27,060 bases of DNA from UBA2365 sp964594045 (GTDB lineage: Bacteria; Bacteroidota; Bacteroidia; Chitinophagales; Saprospiraceae), in contig CAZQKR010000051.1 of assembly GCA_964594045.1 (NCBI GenBank), positions 1 to 27,060 on the forward strand. Direction: 5' to 3'. The translations under genes and the position numbers were made by a program. This document shows, in pieces, positions 1 to 8,834 of the stretch (positions within the stretch are counted from its first letter, which is position 1; each line of letters begins with the position of its first letter). The notes below the pieces were generated by a model that was given only the letters and a program-made list of their open reading frames with translations, searched no databases and had not been told where the DNA came from.

Positions 1-33
1 ATACATATAATTATTTTTTATATATACAAATTT

Positions 34-65
34 CTGGCCTGCGAAAGGTCAGTTATTTAGTTTTG
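34..65 (+). other. Hairpin and possible promoter box in the AT-rich leader
   Basis: In the AT-rich first 170 bases, CTGGCCT (34-40) can pair with AGGTCAG (46-52) through one G-T wobble, followed by a T-rich run; this could be the terminator of a gene lying left of the window. TAGTTTTG (58-65) matches the Bacteroidota -7 element TAnnTTTG, but no good -33 element is seen and the leader to the gene at 171 would be about 100 bases. Both readings are weak. Confidence 0.25.
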
Positions 66-170
66 AAAATGAAAAAAATTTTCTTTCCCGTGTAATATAA
101 TTTACTGGTCAGGAAAGTAGATATGGGTTGCAATGGATAAAAATTCAATAACAAGATGAATGCCTGAAAT

Positions 171-1226
171 TTGAATAAAAAAGTATTTTTGATTGGTGTG
201 TTATTGTTTTTGCTGCATACAACATTTGCACAAAAACCTTTTGAAAGAAGTCTCATCCTGCCGGGAGGCGGTCTTAAAATGGCCATGCATCTGGGTTCAT
301 ATCATGCCATGCTGCAATCCGGACTTGAACCTGACCTGATCGTTGGAACTTGTGGTGGAGGTTTAACTGCCGCTATCATTGAAATGTTTCCCGGCCAACC
401 AGGAAAACAGCTTGAGTATTTGCTTTCGCATGAAGTTCATGATGATCTGCTAAAAATAAAAACGACCAGACACGCAAAATTGTTGAATGTCCTTTGGCTT
501 ATATTAAGTTCTGAATTTCAGGGTCGTAAACAATACTACATCAACAAATTCGTCTTGAATGTTCCTCAGAATCTGGGTATTTTTGATCAAAACGGTTTCT
601 CGCCCAAAAGCCGGGAAAAAGCATTTGCAACCATCATTCAATCCTCGGAGTTGCTCAAAAAAGAGAAAAGTGATTTCTCTCAGGTTTTTTTCACTGATTT
701 AAACACTGCAGAATTGTTGGAAGGCTTCGAATCAACATTAGGAAAAAATGTGATCAAAGAAACCGTTGTGATCAGTGATTTTTTATTGAAAGACGCAGTT
801 CGGGCGAGTATCACCGATCCCTTTCTGATGTCCCCGTTCAATAAAGAAGACAGATATTTTATGACGGGAGCAGTGGATGTTTTGCCTTTTGAATTGACAG
901 CAGCTTTATCCTCTGAGACCTTCTTTTTCTATAAGAATGATCTGCAGTCTTTACTGGATAGGTTTTTTAAGGCAACTTTCGGTTTTAAAATGATGGATAA
1001 AGTGAATAGACAACGCGATCAAAAATCGGATCTGGTCATTGATTCCATTTTCGGGACAAATGCAGTAATTGATCCCGGTCTGGTACTTTTTGCAGGGATC
1101 ATTACAAAGGTGCCGGAAAACTATGATAGATATCGTGAAATCATGCTTCGGCAATACCAGATTTCGCTCAAACGGTCATTGGAAATACTGAGTCTGAAAA
1201 AAAGTGAGAAAAATCCGGTTAAATGA
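171..1226 (+). CDS. Secreted patatin-like phospholipase-fold protein with altered catalytic residues
   Basis: The 351-residue product starts at TTG: an in-frame stop at 165-167 excludes upstream starts, and the next ATG would remove the signal peptide (residues 1-21, ending FAQ). The mature part opens like a patatin domain, with the glycine-rich oxyanion loop GGGLK (32-36) and a strand-helix elbow at residues 59-63. In active patatins the elbow is GxSxG and a later DGG/DGA supplies the aspartate. Here the elbow reads GTCGG with Cys61 in place of serine, and the later motif reads TGAVD with Thr232 in place of aspartate. Fold membership is well supported; normal lipid acyl hydrolase activity is doubtful. 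It may be a pseudoenzyme or use Cys61. The gene is convergent with RidA, ending 41 bases away. Confidence 0.75.
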   Translation: MNKKVFLIGVLLFLLHTTFAQKPFERSLILPGGGLKMAMHLGSYHAMLQSGLEPDLIVGTCGGGLTAAIIEMFPGQPGKQLEYLLSHEVHDDLLKIKTTRHAKLLNVLWLILSSEFQGRKQYYINKFVLNVPQNLGIFDQNGFSPKSREKAFATIIQSSELLKKEKSDFSQVFFTDLNTAELLEGFESTLGKNVIKETVVISDFLLKDAVRASITDPFLMSPFNKEDRYFMTGAVDVLPFELTAALSSETFFFYKNDLQSLLDRFFKATFGFKMMDKVNRQRDQKSDLVIDSIFGTNAVIDPGLVLFAGIITKVPENYDRYREIMLRQYQISLKRSLEILSLKKSEKNPVK

Positions 1227-1267
1227 TTTTTCCGGAAAATGGTCCACAAAAAACAAAACCTTTAGGG

Positions 1268-1648
1268 TTATTTTCCTGCGGCCGATATAACCTCAATTTC
1301 TATCAGGCAGCCATAGTGCAGAAGTCCTGAAGGTATGACACATCTGACTGGTTTGTGGTCACCAAAAAATGCAGCATAAACTGTATTGACCTGGTCCCAA
1401 AGTTCAATATCTGACAAATAAATACGAACCTGGATGATCTGATCCTTGGTACTGCCTGATTCCTTTACAATGGTTTCTGCTTTATTCAGGACCAATAATG
1501 TTTGTTCCTGGATGGTATCAGGAACTCTGCCGTCAGCATCTACCGGCAATTGTCCTGAAATGTATAAAGTTCCGTTATGTTCAATACACTGGGAGTAATG
1601 ACCTTTGGAGGGAGGCATACCATCTGATTGAATAATCTTTAGTGTCAT
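1268..1648 (-). CDS. ridA: RidA family enamine/imine deaminase
   Basis: This 126-residue protein is a typical full-length RidA (YjgF/YER057c/UK114). The family hydrolyses reactive 2-aminoacrylate and 2-aminocrotonate, released by PLP-dependent serine/threonine dehydratases, to 2-keto acids and ammonia, so protecting other PLP enzymes. The family core is visible: YISGQLPVD near residue 29, VRIYLSD near 74, and the arginine that holds the substrate carboxylate in KPVRCV (Arg102), with Glu117 in the following EIEV strand; these match Arg105 and Glu120 of the E. coli protein. It is probably last in an operon with a dehydratase (3332-2343), exactly the enzyme class whose by-product it removes, and begins 17 bases after the intervening CpcT-like gene. 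It acts in the cytoplasm as a trimer in known members. Confidence 0.92.
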   Translation of the reverse strand: MTLKIIQSDGMPPSKGHYSQCIEHNGTLYISGQLPVDADGRVPDTIQEQTLLVLNKAETIVKESGSTKDQIIQVRIYLSDIELWDQVNTVYAAFFGDHKPVRCVIPSGLLHYGCLIEIEVISAAGK

Positions 1649-1665
1649 TGGTTATAATTCGTTCA

Positions 1666-2289
1666 TCAATTCTGCTCTCTTCTGAAGAAATAACCTGCTT
1701 TTTCAGCCCCCCAAAGGTATTTTCCATTGTCATCAAATCCCCTGTCCCAAGTGATCAGGCCGTCCTTTTGGATGGTTACAATGGAGCTGACAAACCTGGC
1801 TCCACGCCAGTCACTAAGGCATTTATCGGCGTCAGTTGAACCTGAATAGGCTTTTTCCCCGATTTTTTTAAGAAGAACACCGCACCCGTCCATGTAGATC
1901 AGGCTTTCAGGATCAATTAATTTTCCAGCTTCCGGTGATTTCCATTCACCAGCAAATTTTAACGGATCCTTTAATTCAAAAATGGCGCTTTCAAACAGGT
2001 TATAACCTACCTGTGTTAGCCGGTAAACTCTCTGCCGGTAGGGCTTTCCGGGATTTGAAGCAGCGGCCTGCTCAACATACAACCACACTGCATCCTGACG
2101 TTCAGGCCAAATCCTTTTCATGTGCAAATGAATGTTCAAATATGTCGAATCAATTTCGGATTGTTTGGCCGAGCTGAAACTTCCTTCCATTAATGACGCT
2201 ATTTCAAGTACTTCCGTTGTAACTCCCTGGGAAAACAAAGTACCCAATCCCCTGAAAAGAAAAAAAATCAAAATTATTATGGTTCTCAT
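1666..2289 (-). CDS. CpcT/CpeT-family (DUF1001) secreted protein
   Basis: The 207-residue product has an N-terminal signal sequence (about 1-21, ending LFSQG) followed by the hallmarks of the CpeT/CpcT chromophore lyase family: MEGSFSSAKQ near residue 34, IWPER and WLYVEQA (about 59-75), PYRQRVY (about 83-89), DGCGVLLKK, an isolated Cys before WRGARF, and the ending SxxTWDRGFDDNG with LWGAEKAG. In cyanobacteria these proteins attach bilins to phycobiliproteins; this organism shows no phycobiliprotein genes, so the ligand is unknown, and homologues are known in non-photosynthetic bacteria. The signal peptide suggests it acts outside the cytoplasm. It lies between the dehydratase and RidA with gaps of 53 and 17 bases, so cotranscription is likely, although its location does not fit their cytoplasmic chemistry. 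Confidence 0.85.
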   Translation of the reverse strand: MRTIIILIFFLFRGLGTLFSQGVTTEVLEIASLMEGSFSSAKQSEIDSTYLNIHLHMKRIWPERQDAVWLYVEQAAASNPGKPYRQRVYRLTQVGYNLFESAIFELKDPLKFAGEWKSPEAGKLIDPESLIYMDGCGVLLKKIGEKAYSGSTDADKCLSDWRGARFVSSIVTIQKDGLITWDRGFDDNGKYLWGAEKAGYFFRREQN

Positions 2290-2342
2290 GATATTTAAGT
2301 TATTGATTTACAATTAACTTTTGAGTATTTCTAAAATAATCT

Positions 2343-3332
2343 TCAAACTCCAGGAATGAATTCAAGGTAATTTTTATCCCATATTTTCAAATAACTTTCC
2401 CGGTCAATATTTCCTCCTGAAAGAATGATCATGACCCTTTTTTTTGATTTTTGTGCAGAGAGCCATTTGCAGGCGGCTTCCATTGCCATGGCACTTGTCG
2501 GTTCTACCACAACTTTCAGCAAATGTGATAACCATTGAGTCCAATAAATGATCTTTTCCTCCTCAATTTCAAAAAAATCGTCCAGTTTTTTAAGATATTC
2601 AAAGGTTATGTTTCCAACTGACATTGTCATTGCTCCATCTGCCAGGGTATCCGGGATAGACTTGAGCTTATAAATTGATCTGTTCCGCAGGGAAATAGCT
2701 GCGTCATTTGCATTTAATGGTTCTGCACCGATGACTTTTATTCCGGGAGATAATCCTCCTGCAGCGATAAGTGTTCCAGAAAGCAAACCACCACCACCAC
2801 ACGGTGCAATGATACAGTCAGCCTCAGGGACTTTTTCCAAAGCTTCCAGTGCTGCGGTACCTTGTCCGCAAATAACCTGTTCGTTATTGAACGGATGGAT
2901 CCAGTAGGTACCTTTTGTTGCTGAGGCAATGCTGACCTTTTGGTCAACTATATCACGTGATTCACTCAAATCTACTTTTGCTCCCAAAGATCTTGTAGCC
3001 TGAATTTTAATCGCAGAAGCATATACCGGCATGAAAATGGTTGAAGGTATTCCGTATTTGCCTGCTGCCCATGCCACAGCCTGGGCATGATTACCTGAAC
3101 TATTGGCAATGATATGCGTTGGTTTGATACTATTTTCAAGCAACCAAGAAATGGTGTTGCAGGCACCCCTGGACTTAAATGCGCCTATTTTTTGAAAAGC
3201 CTCGACCTTAAAATAGATTTCATGTCCCAGCCATTTATTCAACAGGTTCGATTGGATGACAGGTGTTCTATTTACAATTCCCTGTATACGTTCCTGTGCG
3301 CTCAGAATATCTTTTAAGGTCAGCAAATTCAT
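2343..3332 (-). CDS. PLP-dependent threonine/serine dehydratase
   Basis: This 329-residue fold-type II PLP enzyme converts threonine to 2-oxobutyrate (and probably serine to pyruvate) with release of ammonia. The PLP lysine is Lys53 in GAFKSRGA, the substrate-binding loop is SSGNHAQA (about 98-105), the phosphate-binding glycine loop is CGGGGLLSG (about 178-186), and SGGNID lies near the C-terminus. The length fits a single catalytic domain with no ACT regulatory domain, as in catabolic TdcB-type dehydratases and serine racemases, rather than isoleucine-regulated IlvA; racemase activity cannot be excluded. A RidA gene two genes downstream supports the dehydratase reading. It begins 67 bases after the large PorU2 gene ends on the same strand. 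Confidence 0.88.
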   Translation of the reverse strand: MNLLTLKDILSAQERIQGIVNRTPVIQSNLLNKWLGHEIYFKVEAFQKIGAFKSRGACNTISWLLENSIKPTHIIANSSGNHAQAVAWAAGKYGIPSTIFMPVYASAIKIQATRSLGAKVDLSESRDIVDQKVSIASATKGTYWIHPFNNEQVICGQGTAALEALEKVPEADCIIAPCGGGGLLSGTLIAAGGLSPGIKVIGAEPLNANDAAISLRNRSIYKLKSIPDTLADGAMTMSVGNITFEYLKKLDDFFEIEEEKIIYWTQWLSHLLKVVVEPTSAMAMEAACKWLSAQKSKKRVMIILSGGNIDRESYLKIWDKNYLEFIPGV

Positions 3333-3399
3333 TAAGTATGATTAAAAAATGATTTTATAAAATGTTATGAAAGATATAGTTCCTGAAAAGAGCTGATTT

Positions 3400-6300
3400 T
3401 TATCTCAAAATCACCAGTTTTCCCCAACCTTTTTTGAAAAACTTTTTATCATTTTCTCCGGAATCAATGATCTTATAATCCTCCCCCTGATTGTCTTTCA
3501 CTTTTACCTGGTAAAGATACACACCGTTTGCAAGCAGCTGACCGTAATCATCTTTACCATCCCACTTATATTCTGTAATATTTTGTCCGATGACCAAAGG
3601 GCCCAATTCTGACTTTTCAATTTCCCTGACCACTTTCCCGCTGAGGGTCAGTATCCTGATGGTCAACTGGTCCGGGATCTGGTGCCCTGTAAGCGTGAAA
3701 ATAAATTGGGTACTCGAGCTGAAAGGATTGGGATAATTGTAGACATTGGAGATCTGTTCATCCGTGATCACCCTGAATCTGACAGTATATTCATTTTCAC
3801 CAGCCTGGTTGTTTGCGATATCCCTTGCCTGAACGATAAGTTTATATTCACCCGTATTCGTCAAAGTAGGTCTGAAAATCATTCTTGCAACATTTTCTGC
3901 AGTGCTGGTGGCAGGTTTAAATTCGAGCAGATCACTTCCTGCTGGAATATTTTGTGTTGTGCCATCAGGATAAATCAAACTTATCTTTGTAAAAATTGAA
4001 GGATCGTTTAACAGTACAAATTTGTTTTCATCTCTGAGAGACATACTGATCTCAGGTTTGAATGAAACAATATCTCCATCCATAATGTGGATGCCGTCAA
4101 AAGTGACATCCAAAAGAGGATTTTCCTTATCGGATGACACAAAGAATCTTTTGACGCCAATATTGTTAAAATAGAATTGTTCCTGAGGATCTTTTTCGGG
4201 ATTGAGTTCAACCCTGAATTCGTTGATGCCGTTCAGATCAAGGCTATTCAATTCGAAGGAGATCCTGACGGTATCGCGGGGAGGCAGAGGTCTGTACTTT
4301 TTGAAGAAAACCTGCTCGGTATTATTGGCTTTTCTGATGGTATATTTTACAAGTAGGCTGTCGACTGCCGCAGAGCTATTGTTCATGGCCGTTCCCCTGA
4401 ATCTGAAAGTCTCACCCAGTCCAAGGGTATCCTTGTGAAAAAAGGTTTCCTGATCCCAAAGCAATGCCAGGTCAGGCAGTCCTTTGTAATTTACACGCCA
4501 AAAGTTGAATTTTGGGGGATCGCGGTCGAATCTTACATCAGATGCGTGGTACCTGAGATTTAAATATGGCCATTCATTTGCATCGATATCAGACAAATCC
4601 AAAGAAAAGGATGTGTTCATACTATCTACTTTTGCCACATTCGTTAAGTTTTTATCTATTTTGTCAATAATTAGATAGGAAAAATCTTCCGGACTAAGCT
4701 TTAATTCTTCCCAATTCAGGCTTTTCCAATCAGATGCAGGGCCAATCAAAGTAGATTTCAAACTTCCTGTTGTTTCATTGATCGTGGTGAGCTGTTTTGC
4801 TTCTAAAACATCATAAAAATCTTTACCTATCAGCTCGGTTATTGGTCCGGCTCCTTTTTTGAAAATGAAAAGGTAAGGAACTGTTCCCTTTGTTTCCATT
4901 TTTCTAATCTCTTTTGCCCCATAGCCTTCAAGGACACTAAACAGATTGTAACCGAGTGTGATTGAATCCTGAGCCCAAACTTCGGGTTTAAGGCTTTTTT
5001 CGGGACTGTCATCAAGATAGGTGTAAAAGCAAACAATTGATGAATCAGGTGCGGCTTCTAAAACTTTTTTTATCCCTTCTCTTTGAGAAATGCCGTTTTG
5101 AGGTTTAAAAGTAAATCCATCGTCTGCGTTAGGAATTGAACCATATTCATTTAGATTTTTATTGTAAAAAAATCTTTTGGGACCCCAGGCAATTATTTGA
5201 ATTGTTGGTCTTAGGTTAATCGGACTCAAACTGTTCCAGCCCACTCCATTAACAAGGACTATGCGGGGTTGGCTGGGTTCAAATTTTTGTACTTTAAATT
5301 CCAATCCCATTGCCCTTTTAGCAAAATCCAGATTCCATCCATCCATCTCCATGGTTTTGAATTCATCCTTCAGGTACTGGTACAAATGACTTTGATTCCA
5401 GCCCTCGGAACTATTGGGTAAATAGATGAATGAACTTCCTGCCCAGACATATCCCAATCCTGTTGATGTACTATCCGGACTTACCCTCCAGTAATATACC
5501 GTGTTCTCAGAAAAATTAATGCCCGGGTACCACTCCAATATACCTCCTTCATACTCTGATGCATGTTGTTTTAATAATGGACTGTTGAACAGTTCCGTAG
5601 TATCGATTTGAAAAACGAATTTCTGCCTGGAACTAAAATAGTTAAAAGTGGAAGCCCGCAATTTGACATCAGCTGAATTTACGATTCCAAATTCAGGCGG
5701 AAAGACCGGTTTGGCTCCTGAACTGATGATGAAAAAGTCATATCCTTCAAATCCAAGCTCGCTCACCAGAATATTGTTATTCTCAGCCTCAGGTGAAGGC
5801 AACTCTTCAACTGCATTGGTATAGTCAAGGGTCAGATGCAGGCTGTTCAGACCAACTCCGGCATCTTTTCCCGTCGGTATGGTCAATTCAACTTTCTGCC
5901 TGAACTTGTTGGATGGAATACGCTTTGTTAAGGTGTCCACCGTCCCGCCTGGATATTTTCGAAGTATACTGATATCCAAAGAATCCTGCTCAGCACAACG
6001 ACCAAGATTGATCACATCAACCGAAAAGTTGAAATAATCATCATTTGAACTGACAACCTCCGGCTCTAATTTTATAGATTTATAATCAAATATAAAGTCG
6101 GGACCTGCATGCGGATGAATTCTAACCGCCGGATCTCCGTGGAGCGTAAATTGCTGTGTCATTGTTTGTATAGGCCTATAAGTATCGGTATTGTTCAGGT
6201 ACAAAACACTTTTTAAAATATCACCAATGGTTCCGCCATACATTGTATTGCCAAGCCGATCATAAAAATCTTTACCCAAAATAAATTGAGGGGTAATATA

Positions 6301-8394
6301 GGCTGTACCTGAAGACGCAAGAAATGCAATTACGCCTGTAGGAGAAAGTACAAATCTTTCACTTTGGCCTGTGGTAACACTGGTATGTATGTCCCCGGAA
6401 TAACAGCCTAAACTCAGAAAAACAGGAAATTTATCGTTGTTCAATTCACCGATATTGAAATCTGATGTGGACACCCCGGAATGACCAAAAAATGTAATAA
6501 TACTTGTGCCATCCTCAATGTCTTTTATTATTTTATCTGTAACTGCTTCAGTAGCTGTTCCGCTTGTCCTTCCGTAGGTGATTACATTTGCTCCAAAACA
6601 ATTGTTTTCAAGTATACGGGCCATTTGATCCAGATTGTTTTTTAACTCTTCACTTTCACTTCCAGAGCCTCCCGCAAGATGTATGACTTTCTTCATCCAG
6701 GCTTTGTCTTCAATGGTCTGGGCGTATCTTAAATTATCTTCATGAGCCTTCACTTTGTTCAAATAATCTTTAATGTGGCCCGGAGTTTTGGCTGCAATCC
6801 TGCCAATTGGAATGGCGGGTGCATTGGTTCCGCTTTGGGCAGCGATCAGGGCGTCTGCACCGTGATACCCGTACGTCGGAACATAAAACAGGTTTTTGGG
6901 ATCTTCCAACTGTGTTTTTGTGCGTGTTTCGACATAGTCACGGCCTTTGCCTATGATCAGAATATATTTGAGATCAGCCCAGTTTTCCCTGATGAAATTA
7001 GTGAAATTATTGAGCGATTGGGAATGTCTGGAAATACCGTATCCGAACTGATCATAAATATCCTGTATGAAAACCGTATGTGTGGAATAATTTCCTCCTG
7101 AATCCGAGTTGCGATATGCTGCATATTCTTCAATATAGTTGTTGCCGTTCCCGTCATCCAGCAAAGCGGGATGGGAAATCATCAAAAAATTGACATTGAT
7201 GTTCCTCATATCAGTAAATACTACTAAGCGTTCAATGACAGCTGCCTTTACCGCAGAAACTGAATTGAAAACGATCAATCGATTCTCTTTCTGTGATGGA
7301 GGGATCAAAAACCTGGTGATTCCCGAGCCTGCGTTAAATTCCGGGATCATGAAATATTCATTGGCCAGATCAAATAACATTACACTGGATTGATCCATAT
7401 TGAGGGCAGGTATTTCAAAGTATCTTTTGAACAAAGATGTGTTTAACCCCAGATTGATGAAGCTTGCCTGTGGGAACACAAACTGCCTGGGATAACTTAA
7501 TGACAGGATTGGAACAGAATTTCTGTCAATGATCGCTGTGGTATTATCATTTCCTTCAAATCTGATGGTCATATTTTGCTGTATCTGGTCCGGCATGATA
7601 TCCAATTCATGATCCGTAACGGTATATCCGTCGACAATCAGGGTTTTAACAAAATTTCCGTTGACAAATACATCGGTTTTATGTGCAGAAATACTCGTGG
7701 CTAATCTGAAACGGAGTTTGGCATTTTCAAAAGCATTGTAAAAATTACTCACTGGCAAAACAAACTGATTGGCTTGCTGCATTGGTGAGGAAAAACCCTC
7801 CGGCATATCCAGATAGGAATAGGTCACGTTGTTGGTTCCATCATGGGTTGGTTTGAAATGATCAGAAAAATTGACCAGTTCCTGCTTGTGCCAGTAAAAA
7901 TCTTCCTTGAAAGGCAGATTCCCGCTCAGGTCATTTTCAATGAAACGAAACCTTTTGTTGATTGAGCCCGGATATATAGTAAGAAAATACATTGAAGTGT
8001 CCGTAAATAATGAATATTCCGGGTTGAGCTGCGTTGACCTGTCATTGTACATGTACTTATCCAGTTCCCCTTTGTTTTTCTGACCAAAAAACAACAGATA
8101 ATCCATGGAAGAAAATTGTCCGTCTGTGGTCGTAAACAATGCAACTTCCTCTCCTCTCAAATACAATCTGAAATCTGACCCTTTCAATTGAGTAGAAGTC
8201 AAGCCGGCACCGGACAGATCCTGATAAGTAATTTTGTATATACCATCCTCTGACACAGGAATTTTGTAATATGTTTTATTGAAGTCAATCCACTCATTAC
8301 CGTATTTGGTAATATTACCATCTGTCATTTGTCCAAAAATACTGGATAAGACAAATACCTGAACGAAAATAAACGCTAAGCTCCGGATGATCAT
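3400..8394 (-). CDS. porU2: Type IX secretion C25-family peptidase, PorU2-like
   Basis: I prefer the ATG at 8394 (1664 residues) over an in-frame ATG at 8433, because translation from 8394 begins directly with a signal peptide (MIIRSLAF to SIFGQ). The centre is a gingipain-type C25 cysteine peptidase domain. LKYILIIGKG opens it; the candidate catalytic His638 is in FFGHSG and Cys664 in LGCYSG. Beyond it are Ig-like/CARDB-like segments rich in beta strands, and the C-terminus has NYPNPFSSST followed by a FlgD-type repeat ending with WDGKDDYGQLLANGVYLY. PorU is the surface sortase that removes C-terminal signals from type IX cargo and links the cargo to lipopolysaccharide; it is about 1150 residues in Porphyromonas. 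This longer form matches PorU2, whose precise role is less certain. A C25 cargo protease is the alternative. Confidence 0.78.
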   Translation of the reverse strand: MIIRSLAFIFVQVFVLSSIFGQMTDGNITKYGNEWIDFNKTYYKIPVSEDGIYKITYQDLSGAGLTSTQLKGSDFRLYLRGEEVALFTTTDGQFSSMDYLLFFGQKNKGELDKYMYNDRSTQLNPEYSLFTDTSMYFLTIYPGSINKRFRFIENDLSGNLPFKEDFYWHKQELVNFSDHFKPTHDGTNNVTYSYLDMPEGFSSPMQQANQFVLPVSNFYNAFENAKLRFRLATSISAHKTDVFVNGNFVKTLIVDGYTVTDHELDIMPDQIQQNMTIRFEGNDNTTAIIDRNSVPILSLSYPRQFVFPQASFINLGLNTSLFKRYFEIPALNMDQSSVMLFDLANEYFMIPEFNAGSGITRFLIPPSQKENRLIVFNSVSAVKAAVIERLVVFTDMRNINVNFLMISHPALLDDGNGNNYIEEYAAYRNSDSGGNYSTHTVFIQDIYDQFGYGISRHSQSLNNFTNFIRENWADLKYILIIGKGRDYVETRTKTQLEDPKNLFYVPTYGYHGADALIAAQSGTNAPAIPIGRIAAKTPGHIKDYLNKVKAHEDNLRYAQTIEDKAWMKKVIHLAGGSGSESEELKNNLDQMARILENNCFGANVITYGRTSGTATEAVTDKIIKDIEDGTSIITFFGHSGVSTSDFNIGELNNDKFPVFLSLGCYSGDIHTSVTTGQSERFVLSPTGVIAFLASSGTAYITPQFILGKDFYDRLGNTMYGGTIGDILKSVLYLNNTDTYRPIQTMTQQFTLHGDPAVRIHPHAGPDFIFDYKSIKLEPEVVSSNDDYFNFSVDVINLGRCAEQDSLDISILRKYPGGTVDTLTKRIPSNKFRQKVELTIPTGKDAGVGLNSLHLTLDYTNAVEELPSPEAENNNILVSELGFEGYDFFIISSGAKPVFPPEFGIVNSADVKLRASTFNYFSSRQKFVFQIDTTELFNSPLLKQHASEYEGGILEWYPGINFSENTVYYWRVSPDSTSTGLGYVWAGSSFIYLPNSSEGWNQSHLYQYLKDEFKTMEMDGWNLDFAKRAMGLEFKVQKFEPSQPRIVLVNGVGWNSLSPINLRPTIQIIAWGPKRFFYNKNLNEYGSIPNADDGFTFKPQNGISQREGIKKVLEAAPDSSIVCFYTYLDDSPEKSLKPEVWAQDSITLGYNLFSVLEGYGAKEIRKMETKGTVPYLFIFKKGAGPITELIGKDFYDVLEAKQLTTINETTGSLKSTLIGPASDWKSLNWEELKLSPEDFSYLIIDKIDKNLTNVAKVDSMNTSFSLDLSDIDANEWPYLNLRYHASDVRFDRDPPKFNFWRVNYKGLPDLALLWDQETFFHKDTLGLGETFRFRGTAMNNSSAAVDSLLVKYTIRKANNTEQVFFKKYRPLPPRDTVRISFELNSLDLNGINEFRVELNPEKDPQEQFYFNNIGVKRFFVSSDKENPLLDVTFDGIHIMDGDIVSFKPEISMSLRDENKFVLLNDPSIFTKISLIYPDGTTQNIPAGSDLLEFKPATSTAENVARMIFRPTLTNTGEYKLIVQARDIANNQAGENEYTVRFRVITDEQISNVYNYPNPFSSSTQFIFTLTGHQIPDQLTIRILTLSGKVVREIEKSELGPLVIGQNITEYKWDGKDDYGQLLANGVYLYQVKVKDNQGEDYKIIDSGENDKKFFKKGWGKLVILR

Positions 8395-8834
8395 TTTTAC
8401 AATTTTATGTTTATAAGTTTGTTCACAAATCATAAATCAGGAAACACATATTAATTGCGTTGCCATGCAAATATCAGATATTCACAAGGATAATCAACAA
8501 AATTACATATTAAATTTAACTTTAATATATAAATATTTGAAAAATTTTTAACTGTGTTGAGAATTATTCAATTTGGCAAAACGGATTGCTGAGGGGAATC
8601 CCCGGGTTTCAGTTATTGATCACTAATGTTAACTGTTTCTAATGCAATTTATTGCATTGATTGTCTGATTATTGATATAAATATACTCAAAATTCAACCG
8701 GCAAGCAGACCATACCTAAGTCCGGCTTTACATCAACCGATCGGCTTCATTGCCAGGATCAGATGAAAAGCAGACGTTTAATGCTGAGCCACACCGTGAG
8801 AAGCATTATCTTTACTTTTTAATAATTTTGCTGA
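8395..8834. other. Divergent intergenic region between porU2 and the glycosyltransferase
   Basis: About 440 AT-rich bases separate two divergently read genes, so promoters for both are expected. On the minus strand TAATTTTG (8505-8498) fits the -7 consensus TAnnTTTG, about 100 bases before the porU2 start. On the plus strand TAATTTTG (8823-8830) lies only four bases before the glycosyltransferase ATG, which would give an almost leaderless message. GGGGAATCCCC (8593-8603) is a small palindrome. I see no convincing -33 elements and no small gene. Confidence 0.35.

Noticed and set aside
1226..1240. A palindrome ATTTTTCCGGAAAAT between the convergent genes as a terminator
   Set aside because: The palindrome has no loop-forming bases at its centre and a stem made mostly of A/T, so a stable RNA hairpin is unlikely.
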